5,432 nucleotides of DNA from an uncultured Blautia sp. (GTDB lineage: Bacteria > Bacillota > Clostridia > Lachnospirales > Lachnospiraceae): positions 1-5,432 of the forward strand of contig CAKRTP010000115.1 in the NCBI GenBank assembly GCA_934402155.1, in the 5' to 3' direction. The notes under the pieces were generated by a model that did no database searches, was not told where the DNA came from, and was given only the letters and a program-made list of their open reading frames with translations. Below are positions 4,788-5,432 of this stretch, one piece after another (position 1 is the first letter of the stretch; the number at the start of each line of letters is the position of its first letter). The position numbers were made by a program, and so were the translations under genes.

Positions 4788-5432
4788 ATGAAACTGAACG
4801 AAAAATCACTGGCCAAGGGCGCTGTATGGCGGGAAGCGGGCTTCAAGATTCCCGAATATAACCGCGCATCCGTTTGCGCCGCCACGCGCAAGGCGCCGAT
4901 GTGGGTGCACTTTGGCGCGGGCAACCTGTTCCGCGCTTTTCTGGCGCCGTGCCATCAGCAGCTGTTGGACGCGGGCCTGACGGATCGCGGCATTACGGTT
5001 GCGGACAATGCGGATATGGTGGGCAAAATCTTCCATGCGCACGATGAACTGTCGCTTACGGTCAGCCTGTGCCCGGATGGCACCATCGAAAAAGAAGTGG
5101 TGGGCAGCATCGCCGAGGCCGTCTGTCTGCGCGAGGACGCGGTGCGCCTGAAGGAAATTTTCTGCCAGTCGAGCTTGCAGATGGTCAGCTTTACCATCAC
5201 CGAAAAGGGCTATCGCCTGTTGGATATGTCCGGCAAGTATACGGAAGATGTGGCGCATGATCGCATGGTCGGTCCCGAATTCTGCGTCAGCTACATGGGA
5301 CGGATTGCCGCGCTGCTGCATGCGCGCTATAAGGCGGGCGCTTTCCCGATCGCGATGGTGAGTATGGACAACTGCTCGCACAACGGCGACCGCCTGAAGG
5401 CGTCGCTCATGGATTTTGTGCAGGCGTGGCAT
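4788..5432 (+). CDS. Mannitol dehydrogenase family oxidoreductase, fructuronate reductase (UxuB)-like, 3' truncated
   Basis: The frame is open from this ATG to the right edge, giving 215 residues of a family usually about 480-540 long, so roughly 40 percent is present. These are zinc-independent NAD-dependent long-chain polyol dehydrogenases; UxuB interconverts D-fructuronate and D-mannonate, the step before UxuA. The N-terminal Rossmann motif HFGAGNLFRAF (41-51), the SFTITEKGY segment (134-142) and VSMDNCSHNGD (191-201), with the Asp-Asn pair typical of the family, are all visible. The start MKLNEKSL is typical of clostridial members and has AAGGAGG at the right distance. Neighbouring uxuA favours fructuronate reductase; tagaturonate reductase or mannitol/arabinitol dehydrogenase cannot be excluded because the C-terminal substrate domain is missing. 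Confidence 0.88.
   Translation, partial: MKLNEKSLAKGAVWREAGFKIPEYNRASVCAATRKAPMWVHFGAGNLFRAFLAPCHQQLLDAGLTDRGITVADNADMVGKIFHAHDELSLTVSLCPDGTIEKEVVGSIAEAVCLREDAVRLKEIFCQSSLQMVSFTITEKGYRLLDMSGKYTEDVAHDRMVGPEFCVSYMGRIAALLHARYKAGAFPIAMVSMDNCSHNGDRLKASLMDFVQAWH

Noticed and set aside
4806..5432. 208-residue minus-strand open frame at the right edge
   Set aside because: It lies antisense to the mannitol dehydrogenase family gene, whose Rossmann and TEKGY motifs and ribosome site are clear.

Overview
The window is a GC-rich stretch with dense coding and strong AGGAGG-type ribosome binding sites. This suits a high-GC anaerobic Bacillota (Clostridia-like, probably gut-associated); that placement is inference from style and gene content, not from a marker gene. 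I see no rRNA, tRNA, CRISPR array, insertion sequence or phage gene, and no gene-free stretch over 300 bases.

Layout. (1) 1-111, plus strand: the last 36 codons of a gene entering from the left, not recognised. (2) 112-182: a short convergent gap with a perfect 15-bp hairpin and a 22-bp tandem near-repeat, the likely bidirectional terminator. (3) 183-3767, minus strand: a tight four-gene operon, transcribed right to left as uxuA (mannonate dehydratase family), an RraA-like/HMG-aldolase-fold protein, a short-chain dehydrogenase (SDR) and a zinc-dependent medium-chain dehydrogenase (MDR). Gaps are 3, 30 and 15 bases. (4) 3768-3888: a divergent promoter region with candidate promoters on both strands and several small repeats. 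(5) 3889-4734, plus strand: an AraC-family regulator with an N-terminal cupin-like sensor domain. (6) 4788 to the right edge, plus strand: the first 215 codons of a mannitol dehydrogenase family oxidoreductase, most like fructuronate reductase (UxuB).

How the genes fit together. UxuA and the UxuB-like enzyme are consecutive steps of hexuronate breakdown: D-fructuronate is reduced to D-mannonate, then dehydrated to 2-keto-3-deoxygluconate (KDG). The extra pair of sugar dehydrogenases (zinc MDR and SDR) suggests that other polyols or aldonic acids, such as L-gulonate, are fed into the same route. The RraA-like protein keeps the Arg-Asp pair of this family's aldolases and may be a metal-dependent aldolase or decarboxylase for a sugar-acid intermediate. 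The AraC protein is the obvious local regulator. Uronate isomerase, KDG kinase, KDPG aldolase and a transporter are not in the window, so the complete pathway and true substrate cannot be read from it.
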